A stretch of 64,000 nucleotides of DNA from Flectobacillus major DSM 103 (GTDB taxonomy: Bacteria; Bacteroidota; Bacteroidia; Cytophagales; Spirosomataceae). The position numbers were made by a program, and so were the translations under genes. Positions 28,623 to 37,159 of this stretch are shown here, piece after piece (the stretch's first letter is position 1; every line of letters starts with the position of its first letter). The DNA is taken from contig NZ_KE386491.1 of NCBI RefSeq assembly GCF_000427405.1, positions 4,473,812 to 4,537,811 of the forward strand, written 5' to 3'. Under the pieces are notes generated by a model, which was not told where the DNA came from, did not search any database, and saw nothing but the letters and a program-made list of their open reading frames with translations.

Positions 28623-29174
28623 ATGCAAAAATCATTTGAAACATACCAATTTCAAGCGGGTGAAGTGATTGCTTCAATTGGTGCGGCCTCTGGTGTTTGG
28701 GAGGTAGGTTTTGCGAGCTGGCAAGATGGTTTAACCTTTTATTTGCAAGATATAGACCCACATAGTTGTAATCAAGAAGAAGTAGATTATACCGTAAAAT
28801 ACTGGGAAAAGCAGCAAAATAAAACGATTCAGGGTATTTTTTATGCCGTATTAGGCACGCCACAAGCTACTAATTTGCCAAAAAACTTTTTCGATAAAGT
28901 TTTGGTAATCAACAGTCTGCATGAAATCCTTTTTTTGGACGAAATATTGGATGATATTAACCAAATCCTCCGACCCAATGGACTATTATTTATAGAAGAA
29001 ACTATCGCTCAGACAAACGGAGTACTACATGAAGGCTGTGGTTTACCACTATTTACCGAGGAAATATTACTAAGAAAAGTGGAACAAAAAGGCTTTGAGG
29101 TAAAACAAAAAGTAGATAAGGGTAATGCCGTTTGGATTTATGTATTGAAGAAATCAACAGACTCGTCAACGTAA
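28623..29174 (+). CDS. Class I SAM-dependent methyltransferase-like protein
   Basis: 183 residues. Motif I appears as VIASIGAASGVWEVGFA, where G-A-A-S-G replaces the usual G-x-G-x-G; an acidic residue ends the next strand (LQDIDP). The later strand FDKVLVINSLHEILFLDEILDDI and ILRPNGLLFIEE match motifs IV to VI of Rossmann-fold methyltransferases. The short length and odd motif I make an active enzyme likely but not certain. The substrate is unknown. It is not in an operon. Confidence 0.75.
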   Translation: MQKSFETYQFQAGEVIASIGAASGVWEVGFASWQDGLTFYLQDIDPHSCNQEEVDYTVKYWEKQQNKTIQGIFYAVLGTPQATNLPKNFFDKVLVINSLHEILFLDEILDDINQILRPNGLLFIEETIAQTNGVLHEGCGLPLFTEEILLRKVEQKGFEVKQKVDKGNAVWIYVLKKSTDSST

Positions 29175-29246
29175 AAATATGTAGTTGTTGTGAAGCATAC
29201 AAATTGTCAGTAATGTATATCTGCCACAAAACTCACTCACGTAGTG

Positions 29247-29624
29247 TCATTTTATCCCTTCTTTCAACAAGTCTTTATAGCCGCCTTTAAGATTATAGAT
29301 TTTTTTGAAGCCATATTCACGCAACATATCGGCTACTTCGGCACTTCTTCCGCCCGATGCACAATATAACAATATTGGTTTATCCTTATTGAGCGATTCG
29401 ATTTTTTGTAGGAGTGTTGGATCAAAATAATCAATACACTGAGCCGATTGAACTTTGCCAGTTTGCCATTCTTTGGGTGTTCTTACATCTACAATCTGAA
29501 TATCAGGATTGTTTTTCACTAGTTCTGCAAATTCGTGAGGGCTAACATTAAGATTCTCCTCTACTACACAATTGTGTAGCAACAAAGATGTACTGAGGAC
29601 AAAAGATATAGCAATCGTTTTCAT
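29247..29624 (-). CDS. Rhodanese-domain lipoprotein
   Basis: 125 residues. An N-terminal hydrophobic signal ends in LLLHNC, a plausible lipobox, so the protein is probably an envelope lipoprotein. The rhodanese domain (about 28-125) has IVDVRTPKEWQTGKV and the active-site loop CASGGRS, whose Cys takes the sulfane sulfur. It closes with YNLKGGYKDLLKEG. Rhodaneses move sulfur or act on thiols; the exact acceptor is unknown. Its start lies 319 bases from MITE copy B. Confidence 0.9.
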   Translation of the reverse strand: MKTIAISFVLSTSLLLHNCVVEENLNVSPHEFAELVKNNPDIQIVDVRTPKEWQTGKVQSAQCIDYFDPTLLQKIESLNKDKPILLYCASGGRSAEVADMLREYGFKKIYNLKGGYKDLLKEGIK

Positions 29625-29943
29625 GGTTCTTAGCAGCTGGTATAATATGCAAGTTAAATCATATCGGTATGTATTGTCAATAAGAATTTTTATTCTTCTT
29701 TAATAAACTTTTAAACGGTTAAGCACAACGCTTTAATATGATTGGTCTATGAATATGTTTTTTTTATCGGCACAAAACAACCCAAACGTGTACAAAATAA
29801 AAATACATTAAAAAGTTGGTTAGTTCGTAAACACCAGATTTTAGTTACTCTTTTGCTAACTCTTTAATTTGTTGGAAATTAACCTTTAGTAAGTACAAAA
29901 AGTAAGGTTGAGAAAAGTTTAACCTACTAATTAGGGTGAAAAC

Positions 29944-30175
29944 ATGAGTTATCCCGAATTTTTTAATCAAACAAGGCGGTCGAAAAACTAATTTCGACCG
30001 CCTTGTTTGATTAATAGTCAATAAATACCTAACATGTGTGTACTTTTTTTCTAATAGAGTACAACTTTAGTCACACCCTATTGGAAAAAAAGTACAATGG
30101 TCTACCTCGTGAACCCCAATAAACACAAACAAGAGGTCTCTATTTTAAATTATCTCAAAATTCGGGATGACTCAT
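29944..30175 (-). mobile_element. MITE-like element, copy B (inverted relative to A and C)
   Basis: 232 bp bounded by near-perfect terminal inverted repeats: ATGAGTTATCCCGAATTTT (29944-29962) and, read inward from the right, ATGAGTCATCCCGAATTTT (30157-30175). Read on the minus strand, its first part matches copy A (GAGACCTCTTGTTTGTGTTTATTGGGGTTCA against GAGGCCTCCTATTGGTGTTTGTTGGGATTCA). The internal hairpin has arms 29963-29985 and 29992-30014. A second nested repeat lies at 30040-30095 (GTACTTTTTTT with its complement). It lies 17 bases after the stop of the gene at 30193. Confidence 0.85.
29963..30014. terminator. Internal hairpin of element B
   Basis: Perfect 23-bp stem with a 6-base loop. 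It contains the GGCGGTCGAAA core shared with element A and is flanked by T and A runs. It probably ends the transcript of the gene at 30193-32193. Confidence 0.75.
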
Positions 30176-30192
30176 GTAATAAATAGCTTAGC

Positions 30193-32193
30193 TTATTTTT
30201 TTAAGTTATTAATCCAAGCAGCAATTTTTTGAATATCCTTTTTAGGAACATGACCCATTGGAGCCATTGGAGTAGCAAAATCTGGCCAGTTTTCAGGCTT
30301 TGGCTCAGCAATTAATGCTTCTAATTGAGTATTTGTATATTTACGTTTTGCTACTTCTGTATAAGCAGGGCCAATAGCACGCTCATTTACTTTATGGCAA
30401 GCCAAACAAGTATGCTTGGTTAACAAGGCCATTGCCTCTTTGTCAGAAATGATAGCGTCTTTTACGGCTGTTTTTGGAGCAACCTTAGGTTTGTTTGAGC
30501 CCTTCATTCCTTCAGTGCTTGGAGCTGCCTCTTTCATCTGATTGTCAGGTGTGTTTACCAAAGCCCCCGCATCAACTCTTTCACGTTGTGCACGGGTTTT
30601 TGGTGTTACCAACGTAATATTGGCTTTAGGGCCAGCAGGAATATTGTTGAGGGTATAATAAGCAGAGCCATGTAATACCGAAAGCCCATCGTTAGCAGAT
30701 TTTACACCCTCTGGCTTAATATCGTGGATATAACCTTCACGTAGGCCATCTACTACAATACGTACTTTTAGGCCGTCATCCGATACTTTTGCTCCACGTA
30801 CAGCATTATCTTTGCGGTCAACAATTGGGCTACCATACACAGGGTGGTATTTGTAAATATAGCTTGATACATCGTAGTTGTTAACATCTTCGGCTGTTTT
30901 CTTGTTGACAGGCAAAGTAAATTCAATTTCAAAGCCATCAGGCATTGCTCTTACTGCCTTCATTTCAAAAGGTGTTTTTCCTGAGAATACCAATTTTTCT
31001 AAGCCATAAGCCTCAGTTCCTACCGAACCCCACCCACGGTTTGTACCACCAACATACATACTGTTGTCTGTACCCCATGACATACGCAAAACACCCGAAC
31101 GGAAGCCCGAGCGGAAATCGAACGATGCACCTTGGTATTGACCGTTTACTTTTTCTAAGAAAACACGAGCAATTTTAGACATACCTTCGTCACCCACAAA
31201 CAATTGGCCAGCAAATGGTCCAAATTCTCCATTGGTTTCGTCTGCAATGATTTCAGAAGTAGATACACCCAATACCCCATGCGGTAACCAAACGGCTGGC
31301 GATTTTACACCCATATTAGGGAAGCTTTTTTTACCAAATTCATAAATAGTAGTCATTGGTAAACGCTCTTTTTCTACATATTCAGGTTTTACTTTTGGGT
31401 CATCACGAGGGTCAACTTTCGAGAAAACCATTTCTTGACGCATTTTTACAGGCGATTCAGGACGGTCGGCCCAGCGTAAAGAAGCAGGATGGCCTAGAAA
31501 ATCTCCTTTTTCAACATGAGTAATAAAGCCCGAACCCATCCAGTCACCTTGGTTGTCGCCATAGAAAAACTCGCCATTTAACATACCAATACCACATGGA
31601 GAACGCATACCTGCTGCAAAAGGCTCCATTTTACCATCTTCAGTAATTTTCATTGTCCAGCCTCTCCAAGGTACAAGCGACTTACCTGCCCACCAGTCAG
31701 AGTTACCAAAGCCAACGTTGGCTGTTACATAAAAAGAGCCATCAGGGCCAACTTTAGGGCCAAAAGAATATTCGTGGTAGTGACCCGAAATAGGCCAAGC
31801 ATATACCGTTTCATAACGGTCGGCTTTGCCGTCTCCATTTTTGTCAACTAATCTTGTAAGTTCACCACGTTGTGCACAATACAGGTTGTTGTCTTTGAAA
31901 GCCAAGCCCAAAATTTCGTGCAGGCCACTCGCAAATTTGCGAAAGTTGGGTTTGCTAGAAGTTGGGTTTTCGATAATATAGACATCGCCACGACGTGTAG
32001 AAGCAGCCAAGTCGCCATTGGGAAGAGTAATTAAACCACCAACTTCAAGCACAATCCCTTCTGGAATAGGTATTTTAACGATTTTGTAATAATCGTTTTC
32101 TGTAGGGGTATTTTGTGCTAAAGCCCCTGAGCCAATACACCCTGCAAGGAGGAGTGATTTGCTAAATGTGTTAAAAAATGATTTTATATTCAT
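30193..32193 (-). CDS. Sorbosone-dehydrogenase-like beta-propeller protein with C-terminal cytochrome c
   Basis: 666 residues, exported (signal peptide about 1-26, ending ALAQ). Residues about 30-420 form a beta-propeller of the PQQ-dependent glucose/sorbosone dehydrogenase type, with GLAFKDNNLYCAQRGELTRLVD, GMRSPCGIGM and AVWLPHGVLGVSTSE. A middle beta domain follows (about 420-540). The C-terminus (about 575-666) is a c-type cytochrome with CLACH for covalent haem and a distal Met in APMGHVPKKDI. It probably oxidises a sugar and passes electrons to haem. The DUF1080 gene lies 163 bases upstream on the same strand. Confidence 0.88.
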   Translation of the reverse strand: MNIKSFFNTFSKSLLLAGCIGSGALAQNTPTENDYYKIVKIPIPEGIVLEVGGLITLPNGDLAASTRRGDVYIIENPTSSKPNFRKFASGLHEILGLAFKDNNLYCAQRGELTRLVDKNGDGKADRYETVYAWPISGHYHEYSFGPKVGPDGSFYVTANVGFGNSDWWAGKSLVPWRGWTMKITEDGKMEPFAAGMRSPCGIGMLNGEFFYGDNQGDWMGSGFITHVEKGDFLGHPASLRWADRPESPVKMRQEMVFSKVDPRDDPKVKPEYVEKERLPMTTIYEFGKKSFPNMGVKSPAVWLPHGVLGVSTSEIIADETNGEFGPFAGQLFVGDEGMSKIARVFLEKVNGQYQGASFDFRSGFRSGVLRMSWGTDNSMYVGGTNRGWGSVGTEAYGLEKLVFSGKTPFEMKAVRAMPDGFEIEFTLPVNKKTAEDVNNYDVSSYIYKYHPVYGSPIVDRKDNAVRGAKVSDDGLKVRIVVDGLREGYIHDIKPEGVKSANDGLSVLHGSAYYTLNNIPAGPKANITLVTPKTRAQRERVDAGALVNTPDNQMKEAAPSTEGMKGSNKPKVAPKTAVKDAIISDKEAMALLTKHTCLACHKVNERAIGPAYTEVAKRKYTNTQLEALIAEPKPENWPDFATPMAPMGHVPKKDIQKIAAWINNLKK

Positions 32194-32356
32194 TGCGTTA
32201 AAAATCTAAATAAATGGTGAAATAGCATACCGCTCGATATAAGTAAGTGAGATGTTGAATTTGATTGAAGATTTTTAATGATTCAATCATTCGCTCTATT
32301 ACTTAATTAGCTCAGAAATATACAATAATCTTTTTCTCCGAGCCTCTAGCCATACA

Positions 32357-34147
32357 TTACCACATAATTGAATATTGAACTTTTTCAGCAACTGGCACTG
32401 TCAAAATAGTTTTATCGCCAGCTTTTTCAATACTTGCTCCTGTAGCTTTGATATAGTAGCTTTTGCCATCAACAAGATAAGTATCGTCAGATAACTTGCT
32501 GATGTCCTTGCCAACAGCCAATCGAACCGACTGGTTAGCAGCAGGCGTTTTGAAGGTCAATGTACGAAGCAAATATTTGTCGTCGGTTACACGGATTTGG
32601 TCTTCAATCTCGCTATTAGCTATTTGATAACGGAAAGTTGGTAAGTCGTTGGCATCTAGCACATACCCTAAAGGGCGGTAATTGGCTGGTACGTCCAACA
32701 ACGTTGCTTTGTCGGCATTGGCCACTACTACAGGGCTATCGGTAAGGGTAAGCAATGCACCACGGGCACGTGATGAACCATCGCCACGATCGTCCCACAT
32801 AGGTGATGTATCCAAGAAGTCGCCTTTCCAGATTTGAACAATAGCACCATTGTCTAAATCATAAGTATAGTGTAAGTTGCTTGGGTTACCTACGTTTACA
32901 GCATGAACAACACGTTTGATTTTTTTACCATTATCATATAAGTCTGTGAATGAACGGAATACAAGAGGTTCTTTGGCATCTAGCAAAATAGGGTCGGCAG
33001 GAGGGCCAGACAATGTTGAAGCCAAAGTATGATAAGCTGTTGAACGGAAACTTGGTCCTTTTACCCACATTCCCAAAATAGGAGGCATCCAACCGTCGGT
33101 TTTATAAACAGTAATTTCAACAGGTACTTTCCCAGCAGGCAGTTCGATTTCGGCCGAACGCTTGTCTCTCGACTGTGTCCAAGCATCTGGTAAAAGCTCT
33201 TTGCCATTTACATTTACATAATATTTTCCAGCCAATTGAAACTCAAAAGTGTGGTTTCCAGCCTTAGGAATATCTAAAGTAGTAGTAAAAATTTGGGCAA
33301 AATCATTAGTTTGTTTACTTACATCCCAAGAAAGCTTGTCGATAGAGCCAGTAGCATCTGGTTTTTTGCTCAAGAAATCTTTAGGTTCTTTGAATTTACC
33401 ATAAAACACCTTGTAGCTAACAGGACTCATTGTAGCAGGTTTACCACTAAAATTAGCCACTTTAATATTTCTGAAAGCCACAGCACCGTGGTCGCCTTGA
33501 ATCATGAAAGGGCCTAAGGCTGCTTCAGTTTCAGAGATAGGGCCGCCTGTTGGGCCTGTTAGTTCAACGTTTTCGTGCAAGACAGCTCCGTTTAATTTAA
33601 TCAATAATACCTTTGCATTGGCAATTTTTTTACCTGCTGCATCAAAACGAGGAGCTTGGAAAGATATTTGCATGTGCTGCCATAGCCCTGGTGCCAAACA
33701 CGCATTGACACGAGGGGCATGCCCTTCGTACAAATACTCTTGAGGAATAAATTTACGACGTTTGTAAATACCTCCACAGTCGCCATAGGCAGGTTTTTTT
33801 ACGCCCCAGCTATCCAATAATTGGATTTCATAACGACCTTGAAGATAAAACCCCGAATTGGAATGGGTAGCCATCATAAAGTCAAACTCTACATCGACAT
33901 CGCCATATTCGGCAGCAGAAATAAGATTTGCACGGTTGTTGGCATCGGGAAGGTTGACCAAAACGCCTTTGCCAGCGGTTATGGTCATGGCTTCAGACTT
34001 AGAAAGGTCGGCATTTACTTCACCAGCAATTTGCCAGTTGGTTTTACCTGTTGGCTTCCAGAATGACATATCATTCAGTGAAACAGTCTCTTGTGCTGAT
34101 ACAAAAAGGGGAAGGCACAAGGACGCTACCAAAAGTAATTTTCTCAT
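32357..34147 (-). CDS. DUF1080 (3-keto-disaccharide hydrolase-like) secreted protein
   Basis: 596 residues with a signal peptide (MRKLLLVASLCLPLFVSAQ). The first half (about 25-235) is a concanavalin-like DUF1080/PF06439 domain: LSKSEAMTITAGKGVLVNLP, then MMATHSNSGFYLQGRYEIQLLDSWG, a pattern seen in 3-keto-glycoside hydrolases. Residues about 285-370 resemble a PA14-like carbohydrate module (FEFQLAGKYYVNVNGKELLPDAW). The C-terminal about 190 residues form another beta domain. It precedes the propeller-cytochrome gene on the same strand (gap 163 bases), so the pair may first oxidise a glycoside at C3 and then cleave it. That pathway is inferred from known partners of DUF1080. Confidence 0.88.
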   Translation of the reverse strand: MRKLLLVASLCLPLFVSAQETVSLNDMSFWKPTGKTNWQIAGEVNADLSKSEAMTITAGKGVLVNLPDANNRANLISAAEYGDVDVEFDFMMATHSNSGFYLQGRYEIQLLDSWGVKKPAYGDCGGIYKRRKFIPQEYLYEGHAPRVNACLAPGLWQHMQISFQAPRFDAAGKKIANAKVLLIKLNGAVLHENVELTGPTGGPISETEAALGPFMIQGDHGAVAFRNIKVANFSGKPATMSPVSYKVFYGKFKEPKDFLSKKPDATGSIDKLSWDVSKQTNDFAQIFTTTLDIPKAGNHTFEFQLAGKYYVNVNGKELLPDAWTQSRDKRSAEIELPAGKVPVEITVYKTDGWMPPILGMWVKGPSFRSTAYHTLASTLSGPPADPILLDAKEPLVFRSFTDLYDNGKKIKRVVHAVNVGNPSNLHYTYDLDNGAIVQIWKGDFLDTSPMWDDRGDGSSRARGALLTLTDSPVVVANADKATLLDVPANYRPLGYVLDANDLPTFRYQIANSEIEDQIRVTDDKYLLRTLTFKTPAANQSVRLAVGKDISKLSDDTYLVDGKSYYIKATGASIEKAGDKTILTVPVAEKVQYSIMW

Positions 34148-34221
34148 AGAAAGATTTTTTAATATGAATAAAAGAATGAAAATTGGGAATCAGCCCCTAA
34201 ATTTAACACTATAGATGAAAA

Positions 34222-34254
34222 TTGCTATCCTGAAAGTAGGGAAAGTTATTTTTG
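34222..34254 (+). promoter_or_regulatory. Promoter of the gamma carbonic anhydrase gene
   Basis: TTG (34222-34224), 22 bases, TATTTTTG (34247-34254), ending 48 bases before the ATG; a good Bacteroidota-type match. Confidence 0.65.
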
Positions 34255-34302
34255 AGTGGAGGGTTATGAAAATAAGATTATCCAATAAACATCAATAACA
34301 AT

Positions 34303-34791
34303 ATGGAAAAAGTATTTATTGCTCCTAATGCCTCTGTGATGGGCAATGTCGTTTTTGGGAAAGGGGTATCGGTTTGGTATGGGGCGGTTATTAGGGCTGA
34401 TGTCGAGCAGATTATCATTGGCGATTATTCCAATATTCAAGACACAGCCGTATTACATGCCGACCCCGGCGACCCCACTATTATTGGTGAGTCGGTAACG
34501 ATAGGTCATGGGGCTATTGTACATGGTGCTGTTGTGGGCGATGGCTCGCTAATAGGTATGCGTGCAACTGTACTAAACAAAGCCAAAATTGGCAAAGGGT
34601 GTATTATTGGAGCTCATGCACTAGTAACTGAAAAAATGGAAATACCCGACTATTCGCTGGCTGTAGGAGCACCCGCCAAAGTAATAAGACAAATGACTCC
34701 TGAACAAGCCGAAAAAATCAAGCTTGGGGCAGAACATTATGTAGCAATGGCCGAAAAACACGCCAACGGCGATTATCCTTTGTTGACATAA
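34303..34791 (+). CDS. Gamma-class carbonic anhydrase family protein
   Basis: 162 residues, a left-handed beta-helix built of hexapeptide repeats (NVVFGKGVSVWYGAVIRAD, then IGDYSNIQDTAVLHAD and VTIGHGAIVHGAVVGDGS). The three zinc histidines of this family are present: LHAD, IGHGAIVHG. It has no signal peptide, so it is cytoplasmic. Homologues are called YrdA/PaaY/gamma-CA-like; not all have carbonic anhydrase activity. The C-terminal helix (PEQAEKIKLGAEHYVAMAEKH) is normal. It is monocistronic with its own promoter and is followed by MITE copy C. Confidence 0.92.
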   Translation: MEKVFIAPNASVMGNVVFGKGVSVWYGAVIRADVEQIIIGDYSNIQDTAVLHADPGDPTIIGESVTIGHGAIVHGAVVGDGSLIGMRATVLNKAKIGKGCIIGAHALVTEKMEIPDYSLAVGAPAKVIRQMTPEQAEKIKLGAEHYVAMAEKHANGDYPLLT

Positions 34792-34830
34792 AGCAGAGGT
34801 TGCTATTGCCATAGTTTATCATGATGCAAT

Positions 34831-35119
34831 ATGAGTCATCCTGAATTTTAGGTAATATTAAAACAGACTTCTATTTGTGTTTGTTGGGATTCATCAGGTC
34901 GTCATGAGTGAACTTTGAAGAGGCTTGTCAATTGCTCAAATGATAGGAATTGAGGACTATGCAAAAGGCGTTCGAAATTAGTTTTTCGAACGCCTTTTGC
35001 ATATTAAATATCAGAATGACTATTCTTTAGCCGCAAAGCATTGTGTCTCTACTGGTGAAAAGCATATTCAAAAATAATCACTGATTCTCTCAATCAGCAT
35101 TCACTAAATCTGGGATGAA
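34831..35119 (+). mobile_element. MITE-like element, copy C
   Basis: About 289 bp, starting ATGAGTCATCCTGAATTTT and ending near AAATCTGGGATGAATTT, where the right inverted repeat has decayed. It is the copy most similar to A over its length (ATTCATCAGGTCGTCATGAGTGAAC, TCAATTGCTCAAATGA and GCAAAGCATTG are shared or nearly so). Its hairpin is at 34958-35003. It sits between convergent genes, 27 bases after the nupC-type stop. Confidence 0.82.
34958..35003. terminator. Internal hairpin of element C
   Basis: Perfect 20-bp stem (34958-34977 with 34984-35003) and 6-base loop; core AAAAGGCGTTCGAAA. Its G-to-T change relative to element A is matched by C-to-A on the other arm. It likely ends both neighbouring transcripts. 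Confidence 0.75.
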
Positions 35120-35145
35120 TTTTTTTATACGCCCCAAAAACTTTT

Positions 35146-36384
35146 CTATAACAGTAAACCTGCTAAAGTTGCCGACAAATAACTGGCTAATGTACCACAA
35201 ATCAAGGCCTTGAAACCTAATTTGGCCAAGTCAGAACGACGGCTTGGGGCTAATTCGCCAATACCACCAATCTGAATAGCTACCGAACTAAAATTGGCAA
35301 AACCACAGAGTGCAAAGCTAGTAATAGCAATAGTTTTGGGGTTGAGGGTATGTTGCATTTTCATCAAATCCAAATAGGCTACAAACTCGTTTACAACCAT
35401 TTTGGTACCCATCAATGCCCCAGCAGCCTCGATGTCTTTGGTAGGTACGCCCATTGCCCAAGCAAAAACAGCAAATAGTTTTCCTAAAATAAAATTGAAG
35501 CTCAATTCTGGAAGGCCTACTACCAAACCTACTTTTCCTAAAATCAAATCCAACAAGGCAATTAATGCAATAAAACCAATTAACATAGCCACAACGTTCA
35601 TACCGACTTTGAGGCCGTCGCTTGCACCGCCAGCAATAGCATCTACAAGATTTACGTGAGCTTTTTCAACTTTTAGTTTTACAACACCTTGTGTTTCAGA
35701 TTCTTCTGTTTCGGGCATTACAATTTTTGAAATAACCAAAGCCCCCGGAGCCGCCATAATACTGGCCGCCAACAAATACTGAGCTGGTACACCCAAGGCA
35801 ATATAAGTAGCCATTACGCCACCTGCAATACAGGCAAAGCTACCAGTCATAGAAGCCAACAATTCGGAGTTAGTCATTCCTTTCAGATAAGGCTTGATCA
35901 TGATTTGAGCCTCTACCTGACCTACAAAAGTACTTGCCACGTTTGAAACCGCCTCGGCACCACTTACGCCCATAAGCCATTTCATACCTTTGGCCATTAC
36001 CGCAACAATACGCTGCATAAGGCCAATATGATACAAGATATTGACAAGCACCGCCACAAAAATAATGGTAGGAACAACTTTGAAAAAGAAGATAAAACCA
36101 TTTTCGGGCCCAAAAACTTTACCTAATAATTCTTGTTTTACAAGTGGGCTAAATACAAATTCAGCACCTTTGTCGGCCATCTCAAGCAATCGCTTGATTT
36201 TCTCGCCTAGCCAAGTGAATATATGTTGTCCGAGTGTTGTTTTGAGAATAAATACAGCAAGCGAAGCCTGTAAGCCCAAGCCTACTCCAACTGTACGATA
36301 ATTGATAGCTTTTCGGTTGTTTGACATCAAATAGGCAATGCCCAATATCAATACAATTCCGATAAGTCCTGTGAAGCGTTCCAT
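35146..36384 (-). CDS. NupC-type concentrative nucleoside transporter
   Basis: 412 residues, largely hydrophobic, with the CNT family layout: an N-terminal three-helix part, then the transport core with two helical hairpins. Family motifs: GVSGAEAVSNVASTFVGQVEAQIMIKPYL (the first hairpin with its conserved Gln and Glu), VGLPELSFNF, and GFANFSSVAIQIGGIGELAPSRR near the end (the second hairpin with N-F-S-S). It imports nucleosides with sodium or protons across the inner membrane. It stands alone, with MITE copy C at its 3' end. It may feed uridine kinase (21503-22135). Confidence 0.95.
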   Translation of the reverse strand: MERFTGLIGIVLILGIAYLMSNNRKAINYRTVGVGLGLQASLAVFILKTTLGQHIFTWLGEKIKRLLEMADKGAEFVFSPLVKQELLGKVFGPENGFIFFFKVVPTIIFVAVLVNILYHIGLMQRIVAVMAKGMKWLMGVSGAEAVSNVASTFVGQVEAQIMIKPYLKGMTNSELLASMTGSFACIAGGVMATYIALGVPAQYLLAASIMAAPGALVISKIVMPETEESETQGVVKLKVEKAHVNLVDAIAGGASDGLKVGMNVVAMLIGFIALIALLDLILGKVGLVVGLPELSFNFILGKLFAVFAWAMGVPTKDIEAAGALMGTKMVVNEFVAYLDLMKMQHTLNPKTIAITSFALCGFANFSSVAIQIGGIGELAPSRRSDLAKLGFKALICGTLASYLSATLAGLLL

Positions 36385-36613
36385 ATTTTACTTGTATTAG
36401 TGCGAAATTAGTGCTTAGTTTTTTTGTTGATGAATTTTGCAAAACGGGTAAAGATAGGAAAAAACTACTAAACCTCTATGAAGATATAATCGACTGCAAC
36501 TAATTATAGGTTTTTTTTAAGAAAATAAGGGAAGAATTTACCACCTTTTGGCAAATTTCATCATTATCGATTCTTTTGACATATATCTTTTACAAAGCAA
36601 AATTCAAGTGTAT

Positions 36614-37159
36614 TTACCAGTCCATTCTTTTTCTAAGGGTATTGATATGGGCTACATGATGCCTTCCATGCCACGAGTACATTCCTGTGATAATTTTCAA
36701 AGAATTTTCATGCCTTGTGGCTGGATGATAAAATTTTTTGGCATATTCTCTTTCCGATAAATTTTCTAATAGCATCCCCCAACGCTTGTGTAGCATTTCT
36801 AGTAGCTCTAACGACCACTCAATAGGAGCATTTTTGCCGTCGGGTAGCTCGGCCCACAAGCCTTCTTCATAAGGCTTGATAGTTGGAGTTGATTCGGTGA
36901 GAGCTAGCTTAAAACGAATATAGGCATTAATATGAGAATCTGCGACATGATGTACCGTTTGTCTGACTGTCCAGCCGTCGGGGCGGTAGGGTATTTCTAA
37001 TTGTTCTTCGGTTAGGTTGGCAACAGCCTGTCTAAGTTGCTGAGGTAAATCAATAATATCTTTCACCCAAGTTGCTAGGATGGCTTCTGTGACTTCCTGT
37101 GGTTTTTCAAATACCCCAATAGGATATTTTAGGAGTTCAATATTGGATTCTTGCATCAT
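36614..37159 (-). CDS. DinB-fold YfiT/BstA-like thiol transferase
   Basis: 181 residues, cytoplasmic. The DinB four-helix fold has a metal site made of three histidines; here VHHVADSH (about 69-76) and WHGRHHVAHI (about 163-172) supply them. YPIGVFEKP near the start and RPDGWTVRQTVHH identify the YfiT/BstA subfamily, known as bacillithiol S-transferases in Bacillus. Whether this organism makes bacillithiol cannot be seen here. Two ATGs in tandem (37159 and 37156) are possible starts. Monocistronic. Confidence 0.9.
   Translation of the reverse strand: MMQESNIELLKYPIGVFEKPQEVTEAILATWVKDIIDLPQQLRQAVANLTEEQLEIPYRPDGWTVRQTVHHVADSHINAYIRFKLALTESTPTIKPYEEGLWAELPDGKNAPIEWSLELLEMLHKRWGMLLENLSEREYAKKFYHPATRHENSLKIITGMYSWHGRHHVAHINTLRKRMDW

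Larger units (their letters stand above)
29625..30192. other. Intergenic region with MITE copy B
   Basis: 568 bases. The left 317 bases are AT-rich spacer upstream of the rhodanese gene; element B occupies the right part up to the next stop codon. No gene is seen. Confidence 0.7.
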
